64,000 nt of DNA from CAYSCX01 sp964429575 (GTDB lineage Bacteria; Desulfobacterota; Binatia; Binatales; Binataceae), in NCBI GenBank assembly GCA_964429575.1, contig CAYSCX010000014.1, forward strand, positions 1-64,000, read 5' to 3'. Under the pieces are notes generated by a model. It saw only the letters and a program-made list of their open reading frames with translations, was not told the DNA's origin and did no database searches. Below, piece by piece: positions 16,225 to 26,051 of the stretch (position 1 is its first letter; each line of letters begins with the position of its first letter). A program made the translations under genes and the position numbers.

Positions 16225-16910
16225 CTGACGCTCTCGACAATCGATCGAAAGATTCCCAGACCGTCCGTGCCGCCCAGCATCTCTTCGACCGCATGCTCCG
16301 GATGAGGCATCAGCCCGAAAACGTTGAAGCGTTCATTCGCGACGCCCGCGATCGAGTGCATCGCGCCGTTCAAGTTCGCTGCATCGTCTTCCTTTCCGCG
16401 TTCATCGACGTAGCGGAGCAAGACCTGGCCGCGCTCCTCCAACTGGCCAAGCTCCGCTTCGGGAGCCACGTAGAGCCCCTCGCCGTGCTTGATGGGAAGT
16501 CGCAGCAAATCGCCCTGGCGCATCGCGCGCGTGAACGGAGTCGCGGCGTTCTCGACGCGCACCGTCACGCGTTCGCATATGAATGAGAGCGTGCGGTTGC
16601 GCGTGAGCACACCCGGCAGCAGATGCGCCTCGCACAGAATCTGAAATCCGTTGCAGCTGCCGAGGACCAAACCGCCGTCGGCCGCGAACTTCGCGACGCT
16701 CTTCATGATCGGAGAAAATCGCGCGATCGCTCCGCACCGCAGGTAGTCGCCGTAGCTGAATCCGCCGGGCAGCAGAACGCACTGCGCTCCCTGCAACGAC
16801 TCATCTTTGTGCCAGAGCAAGCGCGCATCGCCGCCCATCACGTCGCGCAGCGCGTACAACGAATCGAGATCATCGAGCGAGCCGGGAAACCGAACCACGC
16901 CCCACTTCAT
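16221..16910 (-). CDS. purQ: FGAM synthase glutaminase subunit
   Basis: Class I glutamine amidotransferase that feeds ammonia to PurL. 229 residues; nucleophile Cys86 in GSCNGFQIL, oxyanion region LLPGGFSYGDYLRCG, and the His/Glu pair in LMPHPEHAVEE near the C-terminus. It overlaps purL by 4 bp and purS by 4 bp. Length and motifs are standard. Confidence 0.97.
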   Translation of the reverse strand: MKWGVVRFPGSLDDLDSLYALRDVMGGDARLLWHKDESLQGAQCVLLPGGFSYGDYLRCGAIARFSPIMKSVAKFAADGGLVLGSCNGFQILCEAHLLPGVLTRNRTLSFICERVTVRVENAATPFTRAMRQGDLLRLPIKHGEGLYVAPEAELGQLEERGQVLLRYVDERGKEDDAANLNGAMHSIAGVANERFNVFGLMPHPEHAVEEMLGGTDGLGIFRSIVESVR

Positions 16911-17152
16911 TGCGCGTCAACCTCGAAGGTGAAGTCCTCGATCAGCGGATTGGTGAGCAGCTGTTCGCACATGCGCTTGACCTGATCGCGTGCGTCGGCC
17001 GGCGATCGCGCGTCGACCTCGAGCAAGATGTACTTGCCGACCTTTACGTTCGCAACGTTATGAAATCCGAGGCTCTTGAGCGAACTCTCGACCGCGCGGC
17101 CTTGCGGATCGAGGATGCCCTTGCGGGGCGTCACAAACACCTTGACCTGCAA
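16907..17152 (-). CDS. purS: FGAM synthase subunit PurS
   Basis: The 81-residue small subunit that bridges PurL and PurQ. It has the standard beginning VKVFVTPRKGILDPQGRAVE and the pattern LGFHNVANVKVGKYI of the PurS fold. It overlaps purQ by 4 bp and follows purC by about 44 bp, in the usual order. Confidence 0.96.
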   Translation of the reverse strand: MQVKVFVTPRKGILDPQGRAVESSLKSLGFHNVANVKVGKYILLEVDARSPADARDQVKRMCEQLLTNPLIEDFTFEVDAQ

Positions 17153-17196
17153 TTCAGTACCTCATCTCGCGGTGTGCGATGGTCGAGGCTCCGGGG

Positions 17197-17913
17197 CTAG
17201 TGCTCCACGCGCCGGAGCATTTCCTGGTATGCCTCCTCGACGCCGCCCAAGTCGCGCCGGAAGCGATCCTTATCGAGCTTCTGGCGGGTCGCCTTGTCCC
17301 AGAACCGGCAAGTGTCAGGACAGATTTCATCACCGAGGAGGATCTCGCCGTGATGGCGCCCGAACTCGAGCTTTAAATCGACGAGTATTACACCGCGCTC
17401 ATCCAGAAATCGGCCGAGGACGTCATTGACGCGGAGCGCCATCGCGTCGATCGTGCGCAGCTCCTGCTCGGTCGCCCAGCCGAACACCAGCGCGTGGTCG
17501 CGCGTGATCAGCGGGTCATCGAGCGGGTCGGATTTGTAGTAGTACTCGACCACCGGGCGCGGCAGCCTCTCGCCTTCCTCGCGTCCCAGCCGCTTGGCCA
17601 TCGATCCGGCCACGATGTTTCGCACAACTGTTTCAACTGGAATGATCTCGAGCCGCTTGCACAGCATCTCGCGGTCGTTGAGACGGCGGACGAAGTGGGT
17701 CTTCACGCCGTTGCGTTCGAGCAGCGTGAAGAACACCTCGGACATTCGATTGTTGACGACGCCCTTGTCCTCGATGGTGCCGCGCTTCTTCGCGTTGAAC
17801 GCTGTCGCGTCGTCTTTGAAATAAACGATGGTGAGGCCCGGATTGGTGGTCGCGTAAAGTTTCTTCGCCTTGCCCTCGTAAAACATTTCGAGCTTCTGCG
17901 GCGTCTCGCTCAT
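17197..17913 (-). CDS. purC: Phosphoribosylaminoimidazole-succinocarboxamide synthase
   Basis: Joins CAIR and aspartate with ATP to give SAICAR. 238 residues from ATG 17913, preceded by AGGAGAT; the open frame to 18114 adds a low-complexity leader with no homology. It begins with FYEGKAKKLYATTNPG and contains the DDATAFNAKKRGTIEDKG and LVDLKLEFGRHHGEILLGDE signatures. The protein ends with the typical KDRFRRDLGGVEEAYQEML segment. It is in the purine operon between purB and purS. Confidence 0.96.
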   Translation of the reverse strand: MSETPQKLEMFYEGKAKKLYATTNPGLTIVYFKDDATAFNAKKRGTIEDKGVVNNRMSEVFFTLLERNGVKTHFVRRLNDREMLCKRLEIIPVETVVRNIVAGSMAKRLGREEGERLPRPVVEYYYKSDPLDDPLITRDHALVFGWATEQELRTIDAMALRVNDVLGRFLDERGVILVDLKLEFGRHHGEILLGDEICPDTCRFWDKATRQKLDKDRFRRDLGGVEEAYQEMLRRVEH

Positions 17914-18007
17914 ATCGATCTCCTGTATCGAATCGGTCCGGTGCGCCCATTGTAGCGTGACCGCGAAGCACTTCGTGCGGCCGCCATCAACAGCCAACGC
18001 CGGATAT

Positions 18008-19429
18008 TCACAGGGCGCGGCGGCTGCTGACAGCCTTGGACCGCCGCGGCGCGATTTCTCTGTCGGTGGCGCGCGGCGCAAAGCGCTCGACGAGTTCGGC
18101 GGCGAGCCCGACATAGCTGCGCGGACTCAGCTTGCGCAGCGCCTTTCGAGCGGAATCCGGAAGCTCCAGCGTTTCAATGAACCTTTCGATCGCGTTGCGA
18201 TCGATCGCGCGCCCGCGCGTGAGTTCCTTGAGCGTCTCGTATGGCTTCGCAAGCCCATGGCGGCGCATGAGCGTCTGAATTGCCTCCGCGACGACCTCCC
18301 AAGCTTCCTCGCGGTCGAGATCCTCCGCGATGCGCGCATGATTCACTTCGACGCGCCCGAGACCTCGTTCCAGCGACGCGAGTGCTACTACGAGGTGACC
18401 GAACGCGGCGCCCATCGACCGAATCGCTGTGGAATCCGTCAGATCGCGCTGCCAGCGCGAGACCGGCAGCTTGGTGGCCAGATGTTCGAACAGTGCCGTC
18501 GCGATGCCGAGGTTGCCCTCGCAGTTCTCGAAATCAATCGGGTTGACTTTGTGCGGCATGGTCGACGAGCCGGTTTCGCCCTTGACGACGCGCTGCGAGA
18601 AGTATCCGAGGCTGATGTAACCCCACATGTCGCGCGAAAATCCGAGCAGGATTGTGTCGATGCGAATCAGAGTCGCGAACAGTTCGGCGATGTAATCGTG
18701 ACTCTCGATTTGGGTCGTCAAGGGGTTCCAGACCAGGCCGAGGCTCTCGACGAACCGGCGCGAGTGCTCGAGCCAGTCCATTTCCGGGTACGCGAACTGG
18801 TGCGCATTGAAGTTGCCGACCGCGCCATTGGCCTTGCCGAGATATTCCTGCGCGCGAAGTTGCCGCAGTTGACGGTCGAGGCGCGCCGCGAAAATCGCAA
18901 GCTCTTTCCCCACCGTGGTCGGCGACGCTTCCTGGCCGTGCGTCCGCGCGAGCATCGTGATGTCCTTGTTCGCGCGGGCCATCGCGCCGATCGCGTTGGT
19001 TGCGCCCGCCAGTCGCGGCTCAAGTTCGCGCTCGACGAACTCCTTCAGAATTAGCGCGTAGGAGAGATTGTTGATGTCTTCCGAGGTGCACGCGAAGTGG
19101 ACAATCTCGACCGGGAGCTTTGCATCGAGCGCGGCGACCCGCTCCTTGACGAAATACTCGGCCGCCTTGACGTCGTGATTGGTCTGCGCCTCGAGCGCTT
19201 TCACCCGCCGCGCATCATCGAGCGAGAAATTCTCGTACAGCTCGCGAAGCTTGCGTTGAATCTGCGTAGAAAGCGGCGCGAGCGCGTCGAACCGCCGCTC
19301 GGCTGCAAGCGACAAATACCATTCGATCTCGATGCGAACGCGGTAGCGGATCAGCGCGAACTCGCTGAAGTAGTTCTGCAGGACCCGCGTGCGCGACCGG
19401 TAACGCCCATCGACGGGCGTCACCGCCAT
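18008..19429 (-). CDS. purB: Adenylosuccinate lyase (long, E. coli-type)
   Basis: Acts twice in purine synthesis (SAICAR to AICAR and adenylosuccinate to AMP). The N-terminus MAVTPVDGRYRSRT resembles E. coli PurB rather than the Bacillus type. The fumarase/aspartase signature GETGSSTMPHKVNPIDFENC is intact, and THGQEASPTTVGKEL carries the catalytic His. I chose Met at 19429; the frame is open to 19516 and neither start has a clear ribosome site. 473 residues. It is the first gene of the purine operon, 94 bp upstream of purC. The C-terminal about 25 residues are Arg-rich and less conserved. Confidence 0.94.
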   Translation of the reverse strand: MAVTPVDGRYRSRTRVLQNYFSEFALIRYRVRIEIEWYLSLAAERRFDALAPLSTQIQRKLRELYENFSLDDARRVKALEAQTNHDVKAAEYFVKERVAALDAKLPVEIVHFACTSEDINNLSYALILKEFVERELEPRLAGATNAIGAMARANKDITMLARTHGQEASPTTVGKELAIFAARLDRQLRQLRAQEYLGKANGAVGNFNAHQFAYPEMDWLEHSRRFVESLGLVWNPLTTQIESHDYIAELFATLIRIDTILLGFSRDMWGYISLGYFSQRVVKGETGSSTMPHKVNPIDFENCEGNLGIATALFEHLATKLPVSRWQRDLTDSTAIRSMGAAFGHLVVALASLERGLGRVEVNHARIAEDLDREEAWEVVAEAIQTLMRRHGLAKPYETLKELTRGRAIDRNAIERFIETLELPDSARKALRKLSPRSYVGLAAELVERFAPRATDREIAPRRSKAVSSRRAL

Positions 19430-19724
19430 CAGCGCGGGGTCGCTATTCTCGGTCGGCACTCGATGATGTGAATTCTTCGCCAGGCGCGGCGGTCGAAGCA
19501 GGCGCTTCACCATCACATCCTAGCCTAGCCGGACAAACGGCGTAAGCGTCCGCGGTTGACCGCGCGTCGCCGGCTTCGCAACCGGCGCTGACAATGCGGC
19601 CAGCTCACTCCGCGACGCTGTCCGGATAAGGACACGCGGGCCGCGAATTTGGGATACCAGCCCCCGCTACACTGCCGCGGTCGCCGTGTGGCGTTACTGC
19701 CAGATCTCCGCCACGCTACCGAAC

Positions 19725-19973
19725 ATGGATTCTCTCTCACTGCTCGGCCTGTTTGCGGTAACCGCAATGCTTGTTTGCTACGCGCTAGAGAATCGCAGCC
19801 CATGGTTTGTTTTGGCGTTCGCTGGATCCTGCGCGCTCGGATCGGCTTACGGCTTTCTGCAAGGCGCGTGGCCATTCGGACTGGTGGAAGCCGTTTGGTC
19901 CATAGTCGCCATCCGACGGTGGCGGTCTATCCAGACTCAATTCCAACCTAGTACAACTCACTCGCGAATATAG
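19725..19973 (+). CDS. Small two- to three-helix membrane protein of unknown function
   Basis: 82 residues from ATG 19725. Hydrophobic helices at about 3-18, 26-40 and 45-60 carry the pattern LENRSPWFVLAFAGSCALGS and QGAWPFGLVEAVWSIVAIRRW. The last block (WPFGLVEAVWS-A-RRW) is one I associate with widespread small hypothetical membrane proteins. A frame extending to 19686 exists, but MDSLSLLGLF is the natural start. It is isolated between purB and dut, transcribed opposite to both. Confidence 0.7.
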   Translation: MDSLSLLGLFAVTAMLVCYALENRSPWFVLAFAGSCALGSAYGFLQGAWPFGLVEAVWSIVAIRRWRSIQTQFQPSTTHSRI

Positions 19974-20024
19974 GAACCTCGCCCTCGAACTGGGAGAGCG
20001 CCCATGGCCGTCGGGACAGCGACG

Positions 20025-20468
20025 CTATCTGCCAGTGTGGCCAAAGCCGCCGGGCCCGCGCGCGGTACCGTCGAGGTCATCAACCTCGATCAGTTCAACT
20101 CGCACTACCGGCGCGATAACAAGTTGCGCGATTCGGTCTCCCGGCCGAATCTCGATCGGCGCTGCGCCTAGATTCACCAGCAGCACGTTGATCTCGCCGC
20201 GATAGTCCGAGTCGATCGTGCCGGGCGAGTTGATGAGAGTGAGGCCGTCGGCGATCGCGCGCCCGCTGCGCGGGCGCACCTGCCCCTCGTAACCCTCGGG
20301 GATTTCCAACGCAATGCCGGTTGGCACCGATGTGCGGGCGCCCGGTGCGATCGCAAGTGGTGAATCGAGGTCCGCGGTCAGGTCGAGGCCCGCGGCGCGC
20401 GCACTCTGATAGGCAGGCAACGGGATTCCGCTCTTTCGTAGCCGCTCAATGCGCACGCGAACTGTCAT
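20025..20468 (-). CDS. dut: dUTP diphosphatase
   Basis: Hydrolyses dUTP to dUMP, a homotrimeric enzyme. 147 residues from ATG 20468; the extra frame to 20537 has no homology. The five dUTPase motifs are visible: AGLDLTADLD, RPRSGRA, GTIDSDYRGE, GDRIAQL and the C-terminal lid RGPGGFGHTGR. It follows the M16 peptidase gene by about 95 bp on the same strand, so it may be the last gene of the rpsO-pnp-peptidase run. Confidence 0.96.
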   Translation of the reverse strand: MTVRVRIERLRKSGIPLPAYQSARAAGLDLTADLDSPLAIAPGARTSVPTGIALEIPEGYEGQVRPRSGRAIADGLTLINSPGTIDSDYRGEINVLLVNLGAAPIEIRPGDRIAQLVIAPVVRVELIEVDDLDGTARGPGGFGHTGR

Positions 20469-20564
20469 CGACGTTCGGCGCGTGCAATCGCCCGCTGCCG
20501 GATGATCACTAAACTGGAAGCGAGTGCCGCCGCGCAACGCCGTCGCGTTCGGCGGTAAACAAGC

Positions 20565-21827
20565 TCAGGCGAGCACCGACCAAATGCTCTCGTCGAACTT
20601 GCGCCCGGAGAGGTCGCCGAGGATCACCATGTTCATGCGATCGCGCCGGAAGCACGATGATGCGAGTTCAACCACCTGGTCGTTGGTGACGCCGTCGATG
20701 CCAGCGGCGAGCTCGTCGAGAGGCACGTCGCGCCTGAAATAGACTTCGTTGCGCGCGAGCCGATTCATCCGGCTATCGGTGGACTCCATCCCGAGTAACA
20801 TGTTGCCCTTGAGCTGGCTCTTCGCGCGGGCAAGCTCCGCGGGCAGAACTCCGTCGCGCGCCACTTTGGCGAGTTCGTTGACGGTCACCTCGAGCACTTC
20901 CTCGACCCACTCCGGATTGGTTCCCGCGTAGATCGCAAGATATCCACAATCAAGACAGCCCGAGGTGAACGAATAGATGCTGTACACGCGCCCGCGCCGC
21001 TCGCGCACTTCCTGAAACAGCCGCGACGACATGCCACCGCCCAACGCAGTGTTGAGAACGTAGGACGCATAACGGTTGGGATCGGACTGACTCAGGCCCG
21101 GGCAGCCGATCAAGATGTGTGCCTGTTCGAGTTTCTTTTCCTGGTTTAGCACGCCCGTGTGCGTTGACGGCGGCTCGATCGTTTCCACGTGTCCGTTGCC
21201 TTCGATGCACCCAAACAGCCGCGTGCAATCGCGTACCAGCGCGTCGTGATCGACCTGTCCCGCCGCCGCGATGAACACGCGGCTCGCGCGGTACCGCTCG
21301 GCCATGAACGACGTCAGCAGTTCGCGGTTCATCGCATTGACGGTCTGAACCGAACCGAAGATCGGCAACGCGAGCGGGTGTCCGTCCCAGATGCGAAGCG
21401 TGAAAAGGTCGCCGATGTAGTCGTCGGGAGTATCCTCGGCCTGCGAAATCTCCTGCAGAACCACCTGACGTTCGCGGTCGATCTCCGCCGGATCGAAGTT
21501 CGAATCCAAGAAGATGTCGGCGAGGACGTCGGTCGCCAAGCCGAGGTCGTGGCCGAGCACCTTGGCGTAGTAACAGGTGTATTCCTTGCCGGTGAACGCA
21601 TTGAGCACGCCGCCCACCGCGTCGATCTCTTCCGCGATTTGTGCGGCAGTGCGCTTCTTGGTGCCCTTGAAGAGCAGATGCTCGATGAAGTGCGAGACCC
21701 CGTTCTCCTCGCTCACCTCGTAGCGCGAGCCGTTCTCAACCCAGATGCCGATCGAGGCTGACACCACCTGCGGCATCGCTTCGGTCAGGACGCGGACTCC
21801 GTTGGGCAGTTCGCTCTTGCGGATCAT
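20565..21827 (-). CDS. M16 (pitrilysin) family zinc peptidase
   Basis: A 420-residue single-unit M16B peptidase. The zinc-binding inverted motif HFIEH is at H46, E49 and H50, with the distal Glu region after NAFTGKEYTCYYAKV. The first half carries the active site; the second half (about 210-420) is the inactive M16 repeat with GLSQSDPNRYA and GMSSRLFQEVRERRG, characteristic of the processing-peptidase-like group. This gene commonly follows pnp, as here (17 bp after it). Likely cytosolic; substrate unknown. Confidence 0.94.
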   Translation of the reverse strand: MIRKSELPNGVRVLTEAMPQVVSASIGIWVENGSRYEVSEENGVSHFIEHLLFKGTKKRTAAQIAEEIDAVGGVLNAFTGKEYTCYYAKVLGHDLGLATDVLADIFLDSNFDPAEIDRERQVVLQEISQAEDTPDDYIGDLFTLRIWDGHPLALPIFGSVQTVNAMNRELLTSFMAERYRASRVFIAAAGQVDHDALVRDCTRLFGCIEGNGHVETIEPPSTHTGVLNQEKKLEQAHILIGCPGLSQSDPNRYASYVLNTALGGGMSSRLFQEVRERRGRVYSIYSFTSGCLDCGYLAIYAGTNPEWVEEVLEVTVNELAKVARDGVLPAELARAKSQLKGNMLLGMESTDSRMNRLARNEVYFRRDVPLDELAAGIDGVTNDQVVELASSCFRRDRMNMVILGDLSGRKFDESIWSVLA

Positions 21828-21844
21828 CGAGTCGCCGGCCGCCG

Positions 21845-23938
21845 CTACTTTTCGCGCGCCATTTCGGCTTGCGCCTCGCGCAGTGACAGCCGAATCTTTC
21901 CGCTGCGATCCACGTCGAGCACCTTGACCATCACCTCATCGCCTTCGCGCACCACGTCTTCGACGCGGCGCACGCGCTCAGTGGCCATCTGCGAGATGTG
22001 CAGCAGGCCGTCGGTGCCCGGCATGATCTCGACGAACGCGCCGAACTCGACCACTTTGCGCACCTTGCCGCGGTAGATCTTTCCGATTTCCGGCTCGGCG
22101 ACGATAGCCTGGATGGCCGCGATCGCCCGCTCGAGCGCGGGGCCGTCGGCAGACGCAATCAGCACCGTGCCGTCGTCCTCAACGTCGATCTTGCAGCCGG
22201 TATCTTCGACCAGCGCGCGGATGACCTTTCCGCCCGGGCCGATAACGTCGCGAATCTTGTCGGGCTTGATCTTGAGTGTGACTATGCGCGGCGCATAGGC
22301 GGACATCTCCTTGCGCGCCGATTCGATCGCCTTGTTCATAACGCTCAGCACGAACAGACGTGCGTCGCGCGCCTGGTGCAGCGCCTGGCGCATCACGTCC
22401 CTGGTCACGCCGCCGACCTTGTTGTCCATCTGGATGGCCGTCACGCCGTCCGCGGTGCCGGCGACTTTGAAGTCCATGTCGCCGAAGTGATCCTCGTCGC
22501 CGAGGATGTCAGTGAGCACCCGAACTTTGTCGCCTTCCTTGATGAGCCCCATCGCGATTCCCGCGACCGCTGCCTTGACCGGCACGCCGGCGTCCATCAA
22601 CGCGAGGCTTCCACCGCAAACGGTCGCCATCGAGGAGCTTCCGTTGGACTCCAGCACCTCAGACACCACGCGGATGGTGTACGGGAACTTTTCGTCAGCC
22701 GGGAGAACCGGGGTGAGCGCACGTTCGGCCAAGGCGCCGTGGCCGATCTCGCGCCGCGACGCGCCTCGCAGGAACTTCGCCTCGCCGGTTGAGTATGGCG
22801 GGAAGTTGTAGTGCAACATGAACTTCTTGTACCGCTCGCCCAGCAGCGCATCGATTTTCTGCTCGTCGGACGACGTGCCCAGCGTAACCGTTGCGAGCGC
22901 CTGGGTTTCACCGCGCGTGAAGATCGCCGAGCCATGGGTGCGTGGCAGCACCTGAACTTGCGCGCTCAACTCGCGGATGTCGGTCGATTTGCGGTCGTCG
23001 ATTCGGCGATCCTCGTCGAGCACCGTGCGGCGGACGATGTCACGTACCAGTAGATCGCACGCCTCCGCCAACTCCTTGCTTCGCTCCGGGTACCGCTCTG
23101 CCAGCGCCGCGACGGTGCCGTCGCTCAGCGCATAGAGCGCATCGCGCCGCTCGGCCTTGCCCTGCGTCTTGAGCGCCTTCTCGATGCCGCCGCCGATGTG
23201 CTTGCTCACCGCGGCGAGCAACTCCTGATCGAGCACTGTGGGCTTGAATTCGCGCTTGGGCTTGCCCGCCAGCCGCTTCAGCTCCGCCTGCAATTCAAAG
23301 ATCGGAGCCATTGCCTCGTGCCCCGCGAACAACGCGTCGAGAATGATCTCCTCATCGACGATGTTCCCGCCGCCCTCCAGCATCGAAATTGAATTGGGCG
23401 TCGCGGCGACGACCAGCGCAAGTTCACTGTTCTCCAGTTCCGGAATGGCCGGATTGACGACCAGCTTTCCTTCGATGCGTCCCATCCGCACCGCCGCGAC
23501 CGGTCCGGCGTGCGGAACGTCGGAGATTTCCAATGCGGCCGACGCCGCGATCAGCGCTAGCATGTCGGAGTCGTTTTCGCGGTCAGCCGAAAGCACGGTG
23601 ACGATTATCTGGGTTTCCTTGTCGTAACCCTTGGGAAATAGCGGCCGCATCGCGCGGTCGATAAGCCGCGAGGTGATGATCTCCTTTTCCGACGGGCGGC
23701 CTTCGCGCTTGAAGAATCCGCCGGGAATCTTGCCCGCGGCGAACGTCTTCTCCTGGTAATCTACCGTGAGCGGAAGGAAATCGACTTGCGCGCGGCTTTC
23801 GTACTGCGACACGACCGTTGCGAGCACCATCGTGTCGCCATATCGCGCGAGTACGGAGCCATGCGCCTGTCTGGCGATACGTCCGGTTTCCAGGGCGAGG
23901 GTACGCCCCGCGAATTGGATCTCGAGTTTTCTGTACAT
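21845..23938 (-). CDS. pnp: Polyribonucleotide nucleotidyltransferase (PNPase)
   Basis: Phosphorolytic 3'-5' exoribonuclease, 697 residues. Two RNase PH-like domains are visible, the first with RQAHGSVLARYGDTMVLATV and the second with RTHGSAIFTRGETQALATV. The KH domain has GPGGK (about residue 570). The S1 domain starts at GKIYRGKVRKVVEFGAFVEI. It lies 148 bp downstream of rpsO in the conserved rpsO-pnp order. RNase III-type autoregulation, as in E. coli, cannot be judged by eye. Confidence 0.98.
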   Translation of the reverse strand: MYRKLEIQFAGRTLALETGRIARQAHGSVLARYGDTMVLATVVSQYESRAQVDFLPLTVDYQEKTFAAGKIPGGFFKREGRPSEKEIITSRLIDRAMRPLFPKGYDKETQIIVTVLSADRENDSDMLALIAASAALEISDVPHAGPVAAVRMGRIEGKLVVNPAIPELENSELALVVAATPNSISMLEGGGNIVDEEIILDALFAGHEAMAPIFELQAELKRLAGKPKREFKPTVLDQELLAAVSKHIGGGIEKALKTQGKAERRDALYALSDGTVAALAERYPERSKELAEACDLLVRDIVRRTVLDEDRRIDDRKSTDIRELSAQVQVLPRTHGSAIFTRGETQALATVTLGTSSDEQKIDALLGERYKKFMLHYNFPPYSTGEAKFLRGASRREIGHGALAERALTPVLPADEKFPYTIRVVSEVLESNGSSSMATVCGGSLALMDAGVPVKAAVAGIAMGLIKEGDKVRVLTDILGDEDHFGDMDFKVAGTADGVTAIQMDNKVGGVTRDVMRQALHQARDARLFVLSVMNKAIESARKEMSAYAPRIVTLKIKPDKIRDVIGPGGKVIRALVEDTGCKIDVEDDGTVLIASADGPALERAIAAIQAIVAEPEIGKIYRGKVRKVVEFGAFVEIMPGTDGLLHISQMATERVRRVEDVVREGDEVMVKVLDVDRSGKIRLSLREAQAEMAREK

Positions 23939-24086
23939 GTGAGTTGTCTTGGGGGAGGTCTGTGGCCGCGGGGTCGAACTTGACTTGCCGTGGAGCGCCG
24001 GATGTGGCGCGGCTGAGGGTTACCGCAACGGCGGCCTCAGGCCCGCGCGCCCGCGCGAAGCGGACGTAACGGTCTTGCGGAGCGGC

Positions 24087-24356
24087 CTACCTCCGGATGC
24101 CGAGCTTTTCGATCAAACCTTTGTAGCGGGCGAAATCGCGCGAGTGGAGGTAATCCAGTAGTCGCCGGCGTTTTCCGACCAGACGCAAAAGACCGCGGCG
24201 TGAATGGTGGTCCTTCACGTGGCCGGCCAGATGCTCTGTCAACTGCTCGATGCGCGCAGAGAACAGCGCAATCTGAACTTCAGGCGATCCGCTGTCGTCG
24301 GACTTGAGGGCGTTCGCGTTGACTATTTCCCGCTTGCGGGTTGCCGAAAGAGGCAT
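24087..24356 (-). CDS. rpsO: 30S ribosomal protein S15
   Basis: 89 residues, all helical, with the signature LTEHLAGHVKDHHSRRGLL and the C-terminal RRLLDYLHSRDFARYKGLIEKLG. It binds the 16S rRNA central domain. It is located upstream of pnp as in most bacteria. Start ATG 24356 matches the standard N-terminus. Confidence 0.98.
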   Translation of the reverse strand: MPLSATRKREIVNANALKSDDSGSPEVQIALFSARIEQLTEHLAGHVKDHHSRRGLLRLVGKRRRLLDYLHSRDFARYKGLIEKLGIRR

Positions 24357-24517
24357 CAGGAGTTCTTACTTTCCCTTTTTCTCCTCTATTATCCGCGACA
24401 CACTAACAGAGCACCAAAGCGCAGTAAAGCTTCCCGCCTCCGACGGCGCGCGGGCGCCGACGCAGCGCCGTGCTAGATTCGCATCACTTTCCCGAGTCTC
24501 GCAACGCGGGAGTCGCC

Positions 24518-25033
24518 GTGCATCAGGTCTCACTCCTTTCATGGTCAGCCGCGGGCTTCGCCTGCGTTGCGACTGCGCTGGCCGCGGCTACCGCGTCCGG
24601 CCAGGCTCAGGGCGCCAAGTACTACCTGCCCGACCAGGCGGGCTCGCGCATCGCCACGGTGACCGGGGCCGGCCAGTTCGAGGACGAGGTGACGGTGCTG
24701 ACGGTGGCACGAGCGACCAACGAAGCCGGGCCGAAGGAAACCGTGAAGGCATTTGGCGAGGTGTACGATTTCTCGCCGTCATTCATCGCGCTACGCCGCG
24801 AACGTCCGACCCAAATCACCTTCTGGAACCTCCAGGCCGACGATGATCACGACTTTGCGCTTATCGACGCGCAGGGCCATGTCCTGATGGAAGTGCTGCT
24901 GCCGCCGCTCAAAAAAACATCCTTCGTATTCAACTTTCACCGCGAAGGACTGTTCCCATTCAAGTGCCTCGCTCATCAGCCCGAAATGAGCGGCCAATTT
25001 CTGGTGCTGCCCGCCAGCACGATGCCGCGATGA
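24518..25033 (+). CDS. Secreted cupredoxin-like copper protein
   Basis: 171 residues from GTG 24518 (GGGAG five bases upstream); the frame is open to 24470. An N-terminal signal peptide (about 1-30, with an Ala-rich core ending ATASGQA) suggests export. The domain ends with FKCLAHQPEMSGQFLVLP: Cys150, His153 and Met157, together with His111 in DDDHDF, match a type I copper site (His, Cys-x2-His-x3-Met). The fold would be an eight-strand Greek key. It probably carries electrons in the periplasm; partner unknown. It stands on the plus strand between truB and rpsO, breaking the normal cluster. Confidence 0.78.
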   Translation: MHQVSLLSWSAAGFACVATALAAATASGQAQGAKYYLPDQAGSRIATVTGAGQFEDEVTVLTVARATNEAGPKETVKAFGEVYDFSPSFIALRRERPTQITFWNLQADDDHDFALIDAQGHVLMEVLLPPLKKTSFVFNFHREGLFPFKCLAHQPEMSGQFLVLPASTMPR

Positions 25034-25053
25034 GCGCGGCGCGCGGAGAACAG

Positions 25054-25938
25054 TCAAGCGCAAAGAATGCGGAGGATAACGGCGGTCGCCGCGCTGGTCG
25101 GCTTTGCCATCGCCACCAGCCGGCCGTCGCTCGACACCACCTTGTAGAACGGCCAGCCAGTGGGGACCTTGCCGTCGAGCACGCGCGAATCGCCGTTGCG
25201 CAGCCTGCGCTCCTGCGGGCCGTCGATGAAGACTTCGGGGATTTCGGGGAGCGACTCGCGGAGTCCAATAGCCTTCAGCGCGGTGTCGCAGTCGAGTGCG
25301 ACCAAAACGTCGTCCAGTTGGTGCGCGCGATCGATGGTGAAGGTTCCGCTTCGAAGCCGGCGAAGCTCGAACAGATGACCTGCGGTTTCCAACGCCGTCG
25401 CAACGTCGCGCGCGAGCGAGCGCAAGTAGGTGCCGGGCGTGCAAACGATGTGAAATCGCAGCGAATCCGGCCGGTCCGCCCAGATTCTCAGCTCGCGAAC
25501 GATGATCGCCCGCGGCGCCGGAGGCTCTACTTCGCCGCCTCGGCGTGCAAGCCTGTAGAGCGGCACTCCCGCGCGCTTGATCGCTGAAAATACCGGCGGA
25601 GTCTGCGTAATCTTGCCGGTGAACTGCCATGCGACTTCATCGAGGCGCGACTGGTCCAGCGACGGAATCTCGGCTCTGCGCACCTCCTTACCTTCGCGGT
25701 CCAGCGTGTCGGTCTCCACGCCGAGCCGAATGACGCCAGCGTATTCTTTGTCGCCGACCTCGATGAACGGGGCGAGCTTGGTGGCTTCGCCAACGAGTAT
25801 CGGGAGCAGTCCTGTGGCGATGGGGTCGAGCGTACCGAGGTGCCCGACGCGCGATGGCTTCACGCGCGATTTGATTCGCCTCACCACCTCTGCCGAGCTG
25901 ATGCCCGCCGGTTTGTCCACGAGGATAATTCCGTCCAT
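25054..25938 (-). CDS. truB: tRNA pseudouridine(55) synthase
   Basis: Forms pseudouridine 55 in the T-loop of tRNAs. 294 residues. The N-terminus MDGIILVDKPAGISSAEVV is diagnostic, the catalytic Asp38 lies in HLGTLDPIATG, and the CTPGTYLRSLARDVA motif follows. A PUA-like C-terminal region of about 70 residues closes the protein. It normally follows rbfA directly, but here ndh lies between them on the other strand. Confidence 0.97.
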   Translation of the reverse strand: MDGIILVDKPAGISSAEVVRRIKSRVKPSRVGHLGTLDPIATGLLPILVGEATKLAPFIEVGDKEYAGVIRLGVETDTLDREGKEVRRAEIPSLDQSRLDEVAWQFTGKITQTPPVFSAIKRAGVPLYRLARRGGEVEPPAPRAIIVRELRIWADRPDSLRFHIVCTPGTYLRSLARDVATALETAGHLFELRRLRSGTFTIDRAHQLDDVLVALDCDTALKAIGLRESLPEIPEVFIDGPQERRLRNGDSRVLDGKVPTGWPFYKVVSSDGRLVAMAKPTSAATAVILRILCA

Positions 25939-26051
25939 GCGTAACGGTGAACTTACCCGATGCGGAAGCGGCGATTAAGGGCGACCGGGAACGGAAAGAG
26001 TAGGATGTCGATCGTGAAGTCGCAACGCGCGATCACCGGTCTCAACGATTG

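Noticed and set aside
21998..22792. Long open frame antisense to pnp
   Set aside because: It is a shadow of high-GC coding DNA: rich in Arg, His and Asp, lacking a ribosome site and wholly inside a strongly conserved gene.
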